From NCBI GenBank assembly GCA_046327915.1, contig JAXLXO010000023.1:73699-137698 (forward strand): a stretch of 64,000 bases of DNA, read 5' to 3'. Under the pieces are notes generated by a model that saw only the letters and a program-made list of their open reading frames with translations, was not told the DNA's origin and made no database searches. Below, in pieces: positions 26,127-35,296 of the stretch. The position numbers and the translations under genes are program-made. The DNA comes from VGTK01 sp046327915 (lineage in GTDB: Bacteria; Desulfobacterota; Binatia; UBA12015). Position 1 is the stretch's first letter, and the number at the start of each line of letters is the position of its first letter.

Positions 26127-28046
26127 ATGAAACGGACTCGAGCAACCCTTCTGGCCGCGGCGACCGCCGCGTGCCTGCTCCTCGCGCCACGCGGCGCGGC
26201 GGCCTTCCAGCTGCCGAAGATCTCCGGGCCCGGCCGCCCGCCCGAGGTCTGCTTTGCGCCTGACACCGACCCGGCCCTCGTCGACGCGTATGCGCAGGCG
26301 CTAGCCAAGGCGCGCGAGACGGCGAGCACGAACTCGCTCGCGGCGCCGATGGCGCAGGTGGGTGACGGCAGCCGCTGGTACGCCACCGCGACCAACGGCT
26401 CGAACCTCAAGCAGGGCGACCCGACGACGCTCACCTGGAGCATCGTGCCCGACGGCACGGCGATCGCGGGCGCCATCGGCGAGACGCCCGCACCGAGCAA
26501 TCTGCGCGCGTTCCTGCTGAGCATCTACAGCTCGGAGGCCGCCTACCTCGCCGTCTTCCAGAAGGTCTTCGACCGTTGGAGCGAGATCACCGGCGTCACG
26601 TACGTTTACGAGCCGAACGACGACAAGTCCGCGCTCTTCGGCGCGTCCGGACAGCTCGGCGTCCGCGCCGACCTGCGCATCGGCGGCCACAACATCGACG
26701 GCGGCTACGGCGTCCTCGCGTACAACTACTATCCGAACAACGGCGACATGGTGATCGACACCGGCGACGTGTTCTTCACCAACACCAACAGCGACTCGAT
26801 CCGGCTGCGCAACACCGTCGCGCACGAGCACGGCCACGGCCTCGGCTTCTCGCACTCCTGCCCGATCAACCAGACGAAGCTGATGGAGCCGTACTTGACG
26901 ACGGCCTTCGACGGGCCGCAGCTCGACGAGATCGTCGGCGGCAACCGCCTCTACGGCGACGATCTGGAGCACAACGACACGGTCGCGAACGCGTCCGACC
27001 TCGGCAGCATCGGCAACGGCACGCTGACGGTGCACGACCTGAGCGTCGACGACGACACCGACACCGACTGGTTCCGCTTCAGCGTGAGCGCGGGCAAGAC
27101 CGCGAGCGTGACGGTGACGCCGATCGGCGCCACGTACCTCAACGGGCCGCAGAACAACGACGGCTCGTGCAGCGCCGGCACGAGCTTCAACAGCCTCGTA
27201 CAGAACGACGTCGCGGTGCAGATCGTCGACGCGAACGGCAGCAGCGTCCTCGGCACGGCGAACGTGAACCCGGCCGGCCAGGCGGAGACGCTGTCGAGCG
27301 TCGTGCTGCCGAGCGGACCCGGCACGTACTACGTCCACGTTCTGCCCGGCACGAGCAGCGCCGCGCAGATCTACGACCTCGGCGTGACCATCGGCGACGG
27401 CGGCATCCTCCCCGACGACATCTTCGACGACGACTTCGAGGGCTCGACGATCGACGCCTGGAGCTACCTGTCCACGGGCGCGGGCGGTCTCACGACGTCG
27501 GTGAGCGCGGCCATGTCCGGCGTGCGCGGCCTGCAGGCCGCGATCGACGGCACCGCCAAGCTCTACGTGCAGGACGAGTCGCCGGACGCCGAGTCCCGCT
27601 ATCGGGCTCGCTTCCGCTTCGATCCCAACGGCTTCACGCCGGGCACCGACACGCAGCGCGTGCTGATCATGCAGGCGTTCTCGCGCACGCCGGACCGGAA
27701 GAAGCTGGTGCAGCTGATGGTCAAGCGCAGCAGCGGGCAGTACCGGCTGATGGCCAAGGTCCGCCTCGACGACGGCACCGCCGCGGCGACGCCGTGGTTG
27801 CCCTTCAGCGACGCGCCGCACGCGATCGAGATCGACTGGCAGCGCGCGTCGTCGGCGGTGAGCGCCGACGGGCACTTCCAGCTCTTCGTCGACGGCACCA
27901 GCGTGTCGAGCCTGACGGGCCTCGAGAACGCGGCGAACTTCCTCGACTTCGTGCGCCTCGGCGCGATCGCGGTGCGGCCGACGACGAGCGGCACGGTGTA
28001 CTTCGACGGCTTCGTCTCGCACCGGTCCTCGTACATCGGGCCGTGA
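26127..28046 (+). CDS. secreted metzincin protease with PPC and LamG-like C-terminal domains
   Basis: 639 residues. A signal peptide (LLAAATAACLLLAPRGAAA) is followed by a zinc metalloprotease domain with HEHGHGLGFSH at residues 233-243, in which His233, His237 and His243 bind zinc and Glu234 is the base; the Met-turn methionine is probably Met253 in KLMEP. This is the matrixin/astacin-type HExxHxxGxxH motif. Residues about 275-420 resemble a PPC (bacterial pre-peptidase C-terminal) domain, with DWFRFSVSAGKTASVTVT; from about 425 a concanavalin/LamG-like beta domain (DDFEGSTIDAW, FFVDGTSVSSLTG) ends the protein. Exported protease or adhesin. No clear Shine-Dalgarno precedes the ATG, but the signal peptide begins there. 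Confidence 0.88.
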   Translation: MKRTRATLLAAATAACLLLAPRGAAAFQLPKISGPGRPPEVCFAPDTDPALVDAYAQALAKARETASTNSLAAPMAQVGDGSRWYATATNGSNLKQGDPTTLTWSIVPDGTAIAGAIGETPAPSNLRAFLLSIYSSEAAYLAVFQKVFDRWSEITGVTYVYEPNDDKSALFGASGQLGVRADLRIGGHNIDGGYGVLAYNYYPNNGDMVIDTGDVFFTNTNSDSIRLRNTVAHEHGHGLGFSHSCPINQTKLMEPYLTTAFDGPQLDEIVGGNRLYGDDLEHNDTVANASDLGSIGNGTLTVHDLSVDDDTDTDWFRFSVSAGKTASVTVTPIGATYLNGPQNNDGSCSAGTSFNSLVQNDVAVQIVDANGSSVLGTANVNPAGQAETLSSVVLPSGPGTYYVHVLPGTSSAAQIYDLGVTIGDGGILPDDIFDDDFEGSTIDAWSYLSTGAGGLTTSVSAAMSGVRGLQAAIDGTAKLYVQDESPDAESRYRARFRFDPNGFTPGTDTQRVLIMQAFSRTPDRKKLVQLMVKRSSGQYRLMAKVRLDDGTAAATPWLPFSDAPHAIEIDWQRASSAVSADGHFQLFVDGTSVSSLTGLENAANFLDFVRLGAIAVRPTTSGTVYFDGFVSHRSSYIGP

Positions 28047-28261
28047 CGGCCACTCGGCCGGAGCCCACACTCGAGCGAGCAGTTACGCCGTGCCCGCGAG
28101 GGCCTTGCGCCTGCCGACTCCGTTCCGGTCGCCATGGTCGGGAGGCAATTCAGTCCTCCTTCGGAGCGGCTCCCAAGCAGTACGGATGAAGTGGCCGGCT
28201 CACATACGCGCGTACGCGGGTTAGCCTCTCGGAAAACCGGCGGGGCGCGCGTCGCCGTCCG

Positions 28262-28681
28262 CTACTCGCCTATGATCTTGACCAGCACGCGCTTCTTCCG
28301 GCGGCCGTCGAACTCGCCGTAGAAGATCTGCTCCCAGGGGCCGAAGTCGAGCTGGCCGTCGGTGATCGCGACGACGACCTCGCGGCCCATGATCTGGCGC
28401 TTCAGGTGCGCGTCGGCGTTGTCCTCGCCGGTGTCGTTGTGGCGGTACTGCTTGACGGGCGCGTGCGGCGCGAGGTGCTCGAGCCACTTCTCGAAGTCCT
28501 GGTGCAGCCCGGACTCGTCGTCGTTGACGAAGACCGACGCGGTGATGTGCATCGCGTTCACCAGCACGAGCCCTTCGCGGACGCCGCTCTCGCGCACGCA
28601 CGCCTCGATCTGCCGCGTGACGTTCACGAAGCCGCGCCGCGCCGGCACCTCGAACCACAGCTCCTTGCGAAAGCTCTTCAC
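28262..28681 (-). CDS. yjbQ: YjbQ family protein (UPF0047, secondary thiamine-phosphate synthase)
   Basis: 139 residues from a GTG at 28681 with ggaggagg directly upstream. The family block HITASVFVNDDESGLHQDFEKWL, with the conserved His and Asp, and HNDTGEDNADAHLKRQIMG are the UPF0047 signature. E. coli YjbQ makes thiamine phosphate only as a weak side activity; its main substrate is unknown. The gene's GTG overlaps the stop of the upstream 2H phosphoesterase gene by four bases (GTGA at 28678-28681), so it is the last gene of the CPBP-HNH-Nudix-ThpR operon. Confidence 0.9.
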   Translation of the reverse strand: MKSFRKELWFEVPARRGFVNVTRQIEACVRESGVREGLVLVNAMHITASVFVNDDESGLHQDFEKWLEHLAPHAPVKQYRHNDTGEDNADAHLKRQIMGREVVVAITDGQLDFGPWEQIFYGEFDGRRKKRVLVKIIGE

Positions 28682-29226
28682 GACCCTCCTCCGTCGAGCG
28701 CGTACGACGCCTCGCAGCTGTGCACCGCGCGCTTCGCGCCGAGGCTGCTCGAGAACAGGTGGAACTCGCGCACGGGAAACGCGTCGGTGCGGAACAGGCC
28801 GTTCATCGCGAGGAAGCTGCCGACGGCGCGCGGCGGCGTGCCGCGCAGGCGGGCGAGCGTCACGTGCGGCGAGAACTTGCGGTGCTCCGCCTCGACGCCG
28901 GCGCGCACCAGGGCGCTTTCGACCCGGTCGTGCAGCATGCGCAGCGCGTCGCTGCGCTCGAGGCCCGCCCACAGGATGCGCGGCTCGCCGCGCGGCGGAA
29001 AGTGCCCGACGCCGCGCAGCTCCAGCTCGAACGGGGCGACGCGCACCTCGTCGAGTGCCGCGAGCACGTCGTCGTAGACGAGGCCGTCCACCTCGCCGAT
29101 GAAGCGCACCGTGAGGTGCATCTCGTCGGGCTCGAGCCAGCGCGCGCCGGGCACGTCGCCGGACAGGCGCGACAGCGCGTGCTTGACGTCGTCGGGCAGC
29201 TCGATGCTGACGAACAGCCGGTACAT
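28678..29226 (-). CDS. thpR: RNA 2',3'-cyclic phosphodiesterase (2H family)
   Basis: 182 residues with two HxTx motifs that give the 2H active site: DEMHLTVRFIG near residue 40 and SPHVTLARL near residue 123. The family opens 2',3'-cyclic phosphate ends on RNA (LigT/ThpR) and related ligase-like chemistry. Length is close to ThpR's 176-190. It starts 24 bp after the Nudix stop and overlaps YjbQ by four bases. Confidence 0.9.
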   Translation of the reverse strand: MYRLFVSIELPDDVKHALSRLSGDVPGARWLEPDEMHLTVRFIGEVDGLVYDDVLAALDEVRVAPFELELRGVGHFPPRGEPRILWAGLERSDALRMLHDRVESALVRAGVEAEHRKFSPHVTLARLRGTPPRAVGSFLAMNGLFRTDAFPVREFHLFSSSLGAKRAVHSCEASYALDGGGS

Positions 29227-29250
29227 GATCCCCGTCGCGCGCTCGCGCGG

Positions 29251-29874
29251 TCAGTCGGTGCGCGCGCCGCTCGCGTCGGGCTCGCCCACGCCGCGCATCA
29301 TCTCGAGGAAGCCGCAGATCATGCGGTAGGTGAGCCCCCAGATCGTCCGGCCCTCGTAGAGGAACGCCGGGAAGTCCATGCCGAAGCCGTCGCGCGAGAA
29401 GTGCGTCGTGCCCTTGTAGCGCTCGTCGCGGAACACGCGCAGCGGGATCCACAGAGTGGCAGCGACCTCGGTGTGGTCGGGCACGGTCTCGCGCGCATGA
29501 TCGAGGAAGAAGAGAAACGGCGACACCACCATGTCGAGGTTGCGGCCGCGCGCCTGCGCCTGGATCTCGTCGAGGCGTGCGACGAAGCGCCCGTGCCGCA
29601 TCAGGTCGATGCCGACCTCCTCCAGCGTCTCGCGGATCGCCGTGCGCTCGAGCGAGGGATCGGTCGCGTCGTGGCGGCCGCCGGGGAACGCCATGTGTCC
29701 GGACCACGGGTCGAGCGGATGCTTGGCGCGCTCGATCAGCAGCGCCGAGAGGTCGTCGCCGTCCGGTGCGATGACCATCGCGACCGCTGCACGCATCACC
29801 GGCTTCAGGTCCGCGATCGACGGCCGGTGCATGCGCGCGCGCTCCTCGATGAGCGGCAGGTCGCCGACCGTCAT
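29251..29874 (-). CDS. Nudix hydrolase, CoA pyrophosphatase (NudL)-like
   Basis: 207 residues from an ATG at 29874. The Nudix box is GGRHDATDPSLERTAIRETLEEVGI, with the REXXEE core in RETLEEVGI. The neighbouring MAFPGGRHDATD and WSGHMAFPGG match the coenzyme A diphosphatase (NudL/YeaB) family. It would cleave CoA and its derivatives to phosphopantetheine and 3',5'-ADP. It overlaps the HNH gene by four bases (ATGA at 29871-29874). Confidence 0.88.
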   Translation of the reverse strand: MTVGDLPLIEERARMHRPSIADLKPVMRAAVAMVIAPDGDDLSALLIERAKHPLDPWSGHMAFPGGRHDATDPSLERTAIRETLEEVGIDLMRHGRFVARLDEIQAQARGRNLDMVVSPFLFFLDHARETVPDHTEVAATLWIPLRVFRDERYKGTTHFSRDGFGMDFPAFLYEGRTIWGLTYRMICGFLEMMRGVGEPDASGARTD

Positions 29875-30221
29875 TCCCCGGGCTCCGCCGATTCGCCGCC
29901 GTCGCCGGAGCCGGACGGTGCGGTCCACTCCGTGGGCAGGCTGTGCTTCTTCGCGTTGTTGCACTCCTTGCAGGCGGGCACGACGTTGCCGTGCGTCGAG
30001 TGCCCGCCGCGGATGATCGGCACCACGTGGTCCATCGTCAGCGCCTTCACGCCGACGTTCTTCCCGCAGTAGTGGCAGATCCCGCTCGAGCGGCGGCGCT
30101 TCCACCACTGCGAGTCGCGCAGCTCGCGCGCCTTCGCGCGCTCGCGGCGGACGTGCTCGTCGTCCACCGGGACGAAGAAGGGGGTGCGCTGCTGCTCGTC
30201 CACGACCGGCGATCTTGGCAT
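29871..30221 (-). CDS. HNH endonuclease
   Basis: 116 residues from an ATG at 30221. The zinc-binding CHYCGKN is followed by TMDHVVPIIRGG, the core HNH Asp-His, and NVVPACKECNNAKK with the final His-Asn and second CxxC. It has no other domain and is the size of stand-alone HNH proteins in proteobacteria. A GTG at 30227 overlapping the CPBP stop is a possible earlier start (two extra residues, MT). Its place between an intramembrane protease and an RNA/nucleotide enzyme series is described under findings; the target is unknown. Confidence 0.9.
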   Translation of the reverse strand: MPRSPVVDEQQRTPFFVPVDDEHVRRERAKARELRDSQWWKRRRSSGICHYCGKNVGVKALTMDHVVPIIRGGHSTHGNVVPACKECNNAKKHSLPTEWTAPSGSGDGGESAEPGE

Positions 30222-30223
30222 GG

Positions 30224-31003
30224 TCACCCGCCCGCCACCACCCGGGGCAGGATCACGAACAGCTGGATCGCGTCGAACACGGCATGCGCCACCATGCAGG
30301 GCACGACGTCGGCACGGCGCTCGAACACGCGCCCGAGCACCACCGACACGGTGAACACGCCGACCAGCATGAACGGCATGCCGTAGCTCGCGTGGCTCGC
30401 GGTGAACAGGACGGTCGAGAGCAGGAGGCCGGTCCGCGCCTGGAGGAAGGAGCGGAAGAAGAGCTCCTCGAAGAAGCCGGCCGAGCACACCAGCGCGACC
30501 TTCGTCACCAGCGGCAGGCCGACGATCGCGCGCACCATCTCGGGAACCTCGGGCTTGACGCCGCCGGCCGCGTCGCGGCCGACGCCGAACAGCAGTCCGA
30601 CGAAGGTCATCACGAACATGGTGATCGCCCAGCCGCCGAGCCCCGCGCCGATCCCCTCGCGCACCTGACGGCGCGGATCGCGAAGGTGCAGGTGGAGGAA
30701 TGCGGGCAGCGGCCGGAAGCCCGCCAGCGCCCACCAGACGAGAAGGCAGGTCGCGAGGATCGCGTGGCCGAGGAAGAGCTCCGGCGTGGACAGGCTCCCG
30801 ACGTCGATCATCGGCGCCGGCTGGCCGATCCGCGACAGCGGCAGGATCGCCGTGATGGCGAGGGTGACCGTCAGCACCGCGCACGCGGCCACCCGCCGGA
30901 CGGGCCCGGGGAACGTCTCCATCACGAAGCGGGGCCACCCGGCGCGCGAGGTAAGGCCGGCCGTCAGGACGGCCGATACGATGAGTGCGCCGAGGAGACT
31001 CAT
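30224..31003 (-). CDS. CPBP family intramembrane glutamic/metallo-endopeptidase
   Basis: 259 residues, mostly membrane helices. The catalytic motifs of the CAAX/Rce1 (Abi) family are present: FFEELFFRSFLQ with EExxxR, TASHASYGMPF with the conserved His, and AHAVFDAIQLF with HxxxD. It is the first gene of an operon running to 28262 and would be a membrane endopeptidase, possibly for peptide maturation or stress signalling. It is divergent from the patatin gene by 41 bp. Confidence 0.9.
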   Translation of the reverse strand: MSLLGALIVSAVLTAGLTSRAGWPRFVMETFPGPVRRVAACAVLTVTLAITAILPLSRIGQPAPMIDVGSLSTPELFLGHAILATCLLVWWALAGFRPLPAFLHLHLRDPRRQVREGIGAGLGGWAITMFVMTFVGLLFGVGRDAAGGVKPEVPEMVRAIVGLPLVTKVALVCSAGFFEELFFRSFLQARTGLLLSTVLFTASHASYGMPFMLVGVFTVSVVLGRVFERRADVVPCMVAHAVFDAIQLFVILPRVVAGG

Positions 31004-31044
31004 GGTTGGCGCGCGCAGGATCGATCAGGCATAAGGCAGGTCGC

Positions 31045-32220
31045 GTGGTCACAGTAACACGAAACTCCGAAGGCAGTGGCAAGCTCGGCCTCGTGCTGTC
31101 CGGCGGCGGGGCGCGCGGCCCGCTGCAGGTCGGCGTCTACGAGCGCCTGCTGCGCGACACGCGCTTCGCGGACGGACCACAGGTCCTCAGCGGCACGTCG
31201 GCCGGCGCGCTCAACGCGGCGATGATCTCGGCCGGCTTCACGCCGAGCGAGATGATGGACTTCTGGTACGGCGTCGCCGACGACCCGCCGGTGGTCGCGA
31301 GCTCGCGGTTCTTCCGCTCGCTGTTCCAGACGCTGCTGAAGATCTCGGCGCGCGAGCTGATCGACTTCCCGCGCCGCCTGCCGTCGGACGCGCTGCGGCT
31401 GCTGCAGCGCGCGCGCTGGTACTGGCCGCCGCAGCTCGGCTCGCTGAGCGCGCTGATCATGGACTTCGTGCTGACGAGCCGCTTCGATCTCGTGAGCGAG
31501 CTGCTCGAGGGCATCCAGGAGCCCTTCCTCGTCGACACCGGCCGTCTGCGCGACCGCCTCGTCAAGCTCTTCGGCGGCACGCGCATCCCGAACAAGCGCC
31601 GCGTCGCGATCAACGCGGTCGACATCCACACCGGAAAGGTCGTCCGCTACGTGACCGGCCCCGTACCCGCGGTGCCTGCCTCGGAGTACGTGGTCGTGCC
31701 GGCGATCAGCGTCGACATGCTGGTCGCGAGCGCGAGCATCCCGCTGCTGTTCAGCCCGGTGCCGATCGGCACGCGGCTGCTCTGGGACGGCGGGCTGCTG
31801 GTCAACACGCCGCTCGCGCCCGCGGTCGCACTCGGCGCGGACCAGATCATCACCGTGCTGGTCACGGAGCAGTGCCGGACCGGCAACCTCGCGCGCTTCG
31901 GCCGCGCGATCGAGCGCACCGCCGACTCGTTCCTCGAGAACGCGTACAACGTCGACCGCATGCTGCTCCTCGACCGCAACCGGCTCGCGCACGTGGAGAA
32001 CAGCCCGTACCGCGAGGTCAAGCTGTACGAGGCGCTGCGTCCGGCGCACGACCGCGCGCTGTTCAGCGCCGGCTCGTACCTGAACTTCCAGCGCAGCTCG
32101 ATGGCGGCGATGTACCGCGCGGGACAGCGCGCGGCGACCGACTGGCTGGCGCAGGGCCCGCCCGTCGACCGCCTCGACGCGCGGCAGGACGTCACGCGCT
32201 CGGCCGCGAACTCGAACTGA
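31045..32220 (+). CDS. patatin-like phospholipase
   Basis: 391 residues from a GTG at 31045, after a weak aaggcagg. The catalytic dyad and oxyanion hole are visible: SGGGARGPLQ, the nucleophile elbow LSGTSAGALNAA, and the aspartate in LLWDGGLLVNTP. It should hydrolyse phospholipid or lysophospholipid esters in the cytoplasm or at the membrane face. Its last 29 bases overlap the convergent membrane-protein gene. An earlier ATG at 30985 exists but lies inside the divergent spacer. Confidence 0.88.
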   Translation: MVTVTRNSEGSGKLGLVLSGGGARGPLQVGVYERLLRDTRFADGPQVLSGTSAGALNAAMISAGFTPSEMMDFWYGVADDPPVVASSRFFRSLFQTLLKISARELIDFPRRLPSDALRLLQRARWYWPPQLGSLSALIMDFVLTSRFDLVSELLEGIQEPFLVDTGRLRDRLVKLFGGTRIPNKRRVAINAVDIHTGKVVRYVTGPVPAVPASEYVVVPAISVDMLVASASIPLLFSPVPIGTRLLWDGGLLVNTPLAPAVALGADQIITVLVTEQCRTGNLARFGRAIERTADSFLENAYNVDRMLLLDRNRLAHVENSPYREVKLYEALRPAHDRALFSAGSYLNFQRSSMAAMYRAGQRAATDWLAQGPPVDRLDARQDVTRSAANSN

Positions 32221-33631
32221 GCACGGCCGCGCCACCGCGGCCGCCGATCAGCCACGCGAGCGCCACGTACCACACCGTGGTCACGGGGATCGCGTGCCGC
32301 GCGACCGGCAGCAGCAGCATCGCGTGCGCCAGCAGGAACACGATCGTGCCCAGCAGCACGAGCGCCAGCGGCCAGGCACGCCGGCACGCGGCGAGGACGC
32401 ACGCCGCGAGCGCGCACAGCAGCAGCGGCACCTGCGGGATGCCGTGCAGCGGTCCGCGCGCGGCCGCGCGGACGTACGTCTGCAGGACGCCGCCGTGCCA
32501 CGCGACCGAGAACGCCCACGGCTTCGGCAGCGGGCCGGGGTTCTGGAAGTTCGGCGCGACCGCGCGCGGCGGGTCGTGCGTGTCCCACGTCAGGCGCTCG
32601 GCGAAGAACGGCAGCTCGTCGTACATCGGCGGACGCCCCGCGACGCCGGCGTTCAGCTGCCAGCGCAGCGCGTCCCACGCGGCGGTGACGTACGCGATCG
32701 GCCGGCGCGCGATGCTCGCGCGAGCCCAGGCACCGAAGCGCTCGCTCTGCTCGAGCGAGCGGTAGGCGTCGAACGCGAAGATCACGCGGTGCACGTCCGC
32801 GTCGCCGGCGCCGGGGAGCAGGTCGCGCAGCGCGGCCGCGCGCGTCGCCTCGTCGGGAGCGGCGTCGGGATCGACGAGCCCGGCGATCGCGGCGCCGTAC
32901 CAGAACGTCGCTCCCGAGATGCCGGCGAGGCCGCGCACGCCGCGCGACGCGTTGTACGCGAGCCACGGTGCGCAGCACGCGAGCACGGACGCCGCGAGCA
33001 CGCCGCCGAGCAGCGCGCGCCGGCGTGCCGCGACCGGCAGGCCGAGCAGCCATCCGAGCGCGAAGAACGGCACCATCGACTGGATCGCGGGCCGCGTCAG
33101 GCACGCGGCGGCGAGCGCCGCGCCGATCGCGACCGCGGCCGGGATCGTCGCGCGGCGGAGGCCGAGCGCCAGCGCCACCGCGAGCACGACGAAGAACACC
33201 GTGACCGTCTCGGTCAGCGCGTAGTTCGTCAGGACCAGCGACCACGGCTCGATCGCGTACAGCACGCCGGCGGCGAGTGCTGCGCGCGGCGACGCGACGC
33301 GCGTCGCGGTCCACGTCACGAGCGCGCAGCTCCCGACCGCGAGCAGGTTCTGCACGATCAGGATGCCGCCGGCGCCGACGCCGAAGAAGGCGAAGGTCGC
33401 GGCGAGCAGCAGCGGGTACACGGGCGTCCGGTTGAGCTCGACCCACGGGCCGCCACCGCCGCGCAGCGCGAGCGCGCCGCGCACGTACTCGCCCGAGTCC
33501 GGCGTCAGGATCAGCGGCAGCGAGCCCGCCATCAGCAGGTGCACGACGGCGGAGAGCGCGGTCGCCAGCAGCACGGCGCGCCGTGCATCGAGCCACGACG
33601 TTCGCGGCGACACGTCGGCCGCCGCGCTCAT
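32192..33631 (-). CDS. polytopic membrane glycosyltransferase-like protein (GT39/ArnT-like)
   Basis: 479 residues with about ten hydrophobic segments. The first loop has LILTPDSGEYVRGALAL, an acidic motif, then LNRTPVYPLLLAATF and TNYALTETVTVFFVVLA, which resemble the ArnT/PMT fold (dolichyl- or undecaprenyl-sugar transferases). Assignment to GT-C is by topology and these loops only. It starts in the final four bases of the acyl-CoA synthetase gene (ATGA at 33628-33631), so the two are coupled. Convergent overlap with patatin. Confidence 0.72.
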   Translation of the reverse strand: MSAAADVSPRTSWLDARRAVLLATALSAVVHLLMAGSLPLILTPDSGEYVRGALALRGGGGPWVELNRTPVYPLLLAATFAFFGVGAGGILIVQNLLAVGSCALVTWTATRVASPRAALAAGVLYAIEPWSLVLTNYALTETVTVFFVVLAVALALGLRRATIPAAVAIGAALAAACLTRPAIQSMVPFFALGWLLGLPVAARRRALLGGVLAASVLACCAPWLAYNASRGVRGLAGISGATFWYGAAIAGLVDPDAAPDEATRAAALRDLLPGAGDADVHRVIFAFDAYRSLEQSERFGAWARASIARRPIAYVTAAWDALRWQLNAGVAGRPPMYDELPFFAERLTWDTHDPPRAVAPNFQNPGPLPKPWAFSVAWHGGVLQTYVRAAARGPLHGIPQVPLLLCALAACVLAACRRAWPLALVLLGTIVFLLAHAMLLLPVARHAIPVTTVWYVALAWLIGGRGGAAVLSSSSRPSA

Positions 33632-35268
33632 GGAGCGGACGTGCTGCCGGTGGCGCGCGCGAGCAGCGCCGCCTTGTCGACCTTCATGCCGGGCGTGAGC
33701 GGCAGCTCGCCGCAGACGATCACGCGGTCCGGCACCTTGTAGTCGGCGATGTGCTGCTTGACGAAGGCGCGGATCTCGTCCGCGTCCGGTGGCGACGCGA
33801 CGTCGCGCGGCACCAGGAACGCGACGCCGCGCTCGCCGAGCACCGGGTCCGGGATGCCGACCACCGCCGCCTGCGCGACCCGCGGGTGCTCGCCGAGCAC
33901 CGCCTCGACCTCGACGGGATACACGTTGTAGCCGCCGCGGATGTACATCTCCTTCTTCCGGCCGACGAGCTTCAGGTAGCCGTCCGCGTCGAGCACCCCG
34001 AGGTCGCCGGTGTAGTAGAAGCCATCCGCGTCGAGCACCTCGGCGGTGGCTTCGGGCTGCTTCCAGTAGCCGCGCATGACCGCCGGCGAGCGGATCGCGA
34101 CCTCGCCGACCTCACCCGGCGGCAGGGGCTTGCGCGCGTCGTCGACGACGCGCAGCTCGGCGATGTCGCTCGCGCGTCCGACGGTGCTCGCGAGGCGCTC
34201 CTCACCGTCGCCGCGCCGCGACCCGGTGCCGACCGCGGTCTCGGTGCATGCGTAGCGCGTGACCAGCTCGATGCCGAGGCGCTCGCGGATGCGGAGCACG
34301 AGATCGGGCGTGAACGGCGCGCCGCCGATCGCACCCGTGCGCAGCGACGAAAGGTCGAAGCGGCCGAGCTCCGGGTCCATCAGGATCAGCGAGAACTGCG
34401 CCGGCACGCCACCCACGTACGTGATGCGCTCGCGCTCTATGGTCTCGAGCACGGTGCGCGCCTTGAAGGTCTCGAGGAGCACGGTCGTCTGCGCGCCCGA
34501 CACGATGGCGACGATCTTGGTCATGAAGCCGACGTGCGAGAACGGCGTGCCGGTCGCGAGCGAGCGCTCGCCGTACTCCTGCAGCATCTCGGCGCGCGTC
34601 GGGCGGATCGCGTCGAGGTTCGCGTAGCTGAACGCGGCGCCCTTCGGCTTGCCGGTGGTGCCGCTGGTGTAGACGATCGCGACCAGGTCCTCCGGCGCGA
34701 GGTCGACCGCCGGCGCCTGGGGATGCCGCGACGGACCGCCTTCGTCGCGCACGCCCTCCACCGCCGCGAGCGTCGTCAGCGACGGCGCGTGCACCTCCGG
34801 ATCGCGGCTGCACGCCTTCCCTTCCGCCTCGCGCGTTCCGCCCGCGACGATCACGTGCTCGAGCGTCGGGATGCGCGCGCCCAGCCGGCGAACCAGCCCC
34901 GCGAGCTCGCGCTCGCCGAGACGCTCGAGCGTCACCACCGCGCGCGCGCCGCTGTCGCGCAGCACGTACTCGATCTCCGAGTCGCCGAAGCGTGGATTGA
35001 CGCCGGTCGTGATGACGCCGATCTTCGCCGCCGCGACGTAGCACAGCGCGTACTCGACCCGCGGCGGCAGCAGGATCGCGAGCACGTCGCCCTTCGCGAA
35101 GCCGATCTCCGCGAGACCGGCCGCGATCGCGTCGGAGCGCCGGTCCCAGTCGGCGTACGTCAAGCGCCGCGGCGCTCCGTCCGGGTCGCGCGCGTCGCGG
35201 TAGACGAACGCGTCGCGCGCACCGTCGTCGCGCGCGATGGTGCGCAGCCAGTCACCGAGAAGCTTCAC
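33628..35268 (-). CDS. AMP-forming acyl-CoA synthetase (fatty-acid-CoA ligase family)
   Basis: 546 residues from a GTG at 35268. The P-loop is IVYTSGTTGKPKGAAFSYAN; ACTETAVG and YYTGDLGVLDADGYLKLVGRKKEMYIRGGYNVYP are the A5, A7 and A8 regions, and PLTPGMKVDKAALL near the end carries the A10 lysine. It resembles FadD, long-chain or cyclohexanecarboxylate-type ligases; the substrate is not clear. It is the gene downstream of the ABC cassette by 28 bp and may belong to that operon. Its stop overlaps the start of the membrane protein by four bases. Confidence 0.88.
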   Translation of the reverse strand: MKLLGDWLRTIARDDGARDAFVYRDARDPDGAPRRLTYADWDRRSDAIAAGLAEIGFAKGDVLAILLPPRVEYALCYVAAAKIGVITTGVNPRFGDSEIEYVLRDSGARAVVTLERLGERELAGLVRRLGARIPTLEHVIVAGGTREAEGKACSRDPEVHAPSLTTLAAVEGVRDEGGPSRHPQAPAVDLAPEDLVAIVYTSGTTGKPKGAAFSYANLDAIRPTRAEMLQEYGERSLATGTPFSHVGFMTKIVAIVSGAQTTVLLETFKARTVLETIERERITYVGGVPAQFSLILMDPELGRFDLSSLRTGAIGGAPFTPDLVLRIRERLGIELVTRYACTETAVGTGSRRGDGEERLASTVGRASDIAELRVVDDARKPLPPGEVGEVAIRSPAVMRGYWKQPEATAEVLDADGFYYTGDLGVLDADGYLKLVGRKKEMYIRGGYNVYPVEVEAVLGEHPRVAQAAVVGIPDPVLGERGVAFLVPRDVASPPDADEIRAFVKQHIADYKVPDRVIVCGELPLTPGMKVDKAALLARATGSTSAP

Positions 35269-35296
35269 GCGCGCTCCCGTGCGCCCCCGAGGCGCC

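Noticed and set aside
28262..31003. Calling the CPBP-HNH-Nudix-ThpR-YjbQ operon a known defence system
   Set aside because: The five families are common housekeeping genes and I see no sensor or effector signature. It is kept as an observation only.
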